A DNA stretch of 64,000 bases from contig NZ_LIQI01000022.1 in assembly GCF_001418105.1 (NCBI RefSeq), forward strand, positions 248,001 through 312,000. Reading direction: 5' to 3'. This document shows, piece by piece, positions 63,033-64,000 of the stretch. Below the pieces are notes generated by a model. That model was given only the letters and a program-made list of their open reading frames with translations, was not told where the DNA came from and did not search any database. Position 1 is the stretch's first letter; every line of letters begins with the position of its first letter. The stretch is from Lacinutrix himadriensis (GTDB taxonomy: Bacteria; Bacteroidota; Bacteroidia; Flavobacteriales; Flavobacteriaceae). The position numbers and the translations under genes were made by a program.

Positions 63033-63815
63033 TTGAATTATTTAAATTACATAGCGAAGAGTTTTAGGATTAACCAGCATCCCTATGGAAAAAAAGGTAC
63101 GCAAGTACTACTAAACCATTTACCTAAAAACAAAATTGAAATTTTAGAAATTGGATGTGGCACTGGGCATACAGCAAGTATACTACATGCTCACAAGAAT
63201 ATTTTTAAGTATACAGGAATTGATGTTTCTAATGAAATGATATGTGCTTGCGAAGAAAGAAAAAGCCATTTAAAAATGGAAAATTACAAATTCATACATC
63301 ATACTAATAAAAATTCTTATCCTTTTAAACCAAATAGTTTTGATGTTGTTTTTTGTGAATCTGTAATTGCTTTACAAGACCTAAATAGTTTAAACATCAT
63401 TTTAGCAGAGGTAAATAAAGTACTTAAACGTAATGGCTTGTTGATATTAAATGAATCTTTATGGAAAGAACCTATTAGCTCCGAAATAATTAATAAAAGA
63501 AATCAAGAAATCCTTAAAAGGTATAAATTAATTCAAGCATCTAATATTGCTAAACCGAGTACTCTAAAGAACATTTTATCAAAATCTAACTTAAAACCTA
63601 TCGTTTTTAAACCGCTACGTTTTTTTATTAATACATTAGACGACCAACAAAATAATAACGAAAGTGAAAAGTTCACTAGAAAAAAAATAATCAAATCTAT
63701 TTTTAATCCTAATCTATTAAACAGTTATCTCTATTTTAAATATTGGAATTTTCGTTTCAGAAAACACGGAAGCTTTATTGAACCTTATTTTATAGTTTGC
63801 AAAAAAGAATGTTAA
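63033..63815 (+). CDS. Class I SAM methyltransferase, TTG start
   Basis: 260 aa. The start is TTG at 63033, 5 bases after the preceding frame; the first ATG in frame is far inside the conserved domain. Motif I is EILEIGCGTGHTASILHAH, then YTGIDVSNEMI and FDVVFCESVIALQDLN. The C-terminal half is basic and may carry the acceptor site. It belongs to the type-11 methyltransferases acting on small molecules or lipids. It overlaps the next gene by 7 bases. Confidence 0.82.
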   Translation: MNYLNYIAKSFRINQHPYGKKGTQVLLNHLPKNKIEILEIGCGTGHTASILHAHKNIFKYTGIDVSNEMICACEERKSHLKMENYKFIHHTNKNSYPFKPNSFDVVFCESVIALQDLNSLNIILAEVNKVLKRNGLLILNESLWKEPISSEIINKRNQEILKRYKLIQASNIAKPSTLKNILSKSNLKPIVFKPLRFFINTLDDQQNNNESEKFTRKKIIKSIFNPNLLNSYLYFKYWNFRFRKHGSFIEPYFIVCKKEC

Positions 63816-64000
63816 AACTAATATTACATATCATACCAAAACCGTTTCGAAGTTTATCGATAAGATATCTTCTACTCTCGCTTGTTAATGTATTTCTGGA
63901 TTTACTTTCCATAGCATATATAATTCCGCTATTCATTTTTATTTTAGACGAAACCAAAATACCTGATTTTGTAAATAAGTTGCCTTTTTTTAATAGCGCT
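63809..64000 (+). CDS. Membrane protein, probable ABC exporter N-terminus, partial
   Basis: 64 codons to the right edge with no stop. It begins MLKLILHIIPKPFRSLSIRY and goes on to a hydrophobic helix (LLLSLVNVFLDLLSIAYIIP). This resembles the first transmembrane helix of fused permease-ATPase ABC exporters, where a cytosolic amphipathic start precedes helix 1. The ATPase part is outside the window, so the call is tentative. Its start overlaps the upstream methyltransferase stop, placing it in the operon. Confidence 0.45.
   Translation, partial: MLKLILHIIPKPFRSLSIRYLLLSLVNVFLDLLSIAYIIPLFIFILDETKIPDFVNKLPFFNSA

Overview
The window comes from a Bacteroidota chromosome, most likely a marine-type member of Flavobacteriaceae. 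It is strongly AT-rich. Genes have no Shine-Dalgarno-type leaders, and several are preceded by the Bacteroidetes promoter consensus (TTTG, 19-base spacer, TAnnTTTG). Secreted proteins carry C-terminal type IX secretion (T9SS) tails, and alternative complex III (Act) and DUF2723 proteins are present. The genus cannot be fixed from this sequence.

Layout. 1-6959 (minus): start of the alternative complex III operon, with a hexaheme ActA, the Mo/FeS-type ActB, the NrfD-like ActC and the beginning of ActD. 7128-8930: a small SPOR protein, then two decayed secreted-protein genes lying between two terminators with the same stem. 8930-13625 (minus): rimP-nusA-infB operon with a consensus promoter and a terminator-like hairpin in its short leader. 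14033-15433: a universal stress protein and a tRNA-Gln whose 3' end and terminator have been copied twice in tandem. 15433-25645: a large DUF2723 membrane protein, a polysaccharide deacetylase, a thioredoxin-like protein without cysteines, a metallophosphoesterase, a sugar MFS transporter and a convergent response regulator/histidine kinase pair. 25802-32963: a secreted/surface-protein locus with a six-repeat T9SS protein, a YadA-head/S74 fibre-like protein, a gene remnant, a dockerin-like protein and a cohesin-like T9SS protein.

33031-40775: aldehyde dehydrogenase, then cyanophycin synthetase and cyanophycinase (divergent), a long array of imperfect palindromic repeats containing a GIY-YIG nuclease gene, and an isoaspartyl peptidase that would complete cyanophycin turnover. 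40995-49743: polA, followed by a compact three-gene island of 5-methylcytosine methyltransferase, McrB-like AAA NTPase and DUF2357/McrC-like nuclease. This is best read as a BsuMI/LlaJI-type NTP-dependent restriction-modification system.

49751-57719: TspO-like protein, YitT protein, HD hydrolase, a small secreted protein, an adenylate/guanylate cyclase gene with two frameshifts, a DUF559 endonuclease gene inside a second family of repeats, and a SAM methyltransferase whose 3' end recurs in three remnants beside repeats. 58069-64000 (plus): a tightly packed operon running off the window, with a nucleotidyltransferase-like protein, two B12-type radical SAM enzymes, methyltransferases (one broken) and the start of a membrane protein resembling an ABC exporter. 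It looks like an uncharacterised biosynthesis/export locus.

The most interesting candidates are: (i) the small nuclease genes (GIY-YIG, DUF559) sitting inside inverted repeats with gene-less tandem derivatives beside them; (ii) the repeated gene tails beside such repeats; (iii) the restriction-modification island; (iv) the radical SAM cluster; and (v) the dockerin/cohesin-like pair. All calls are by eye from sequence; no database search was run.
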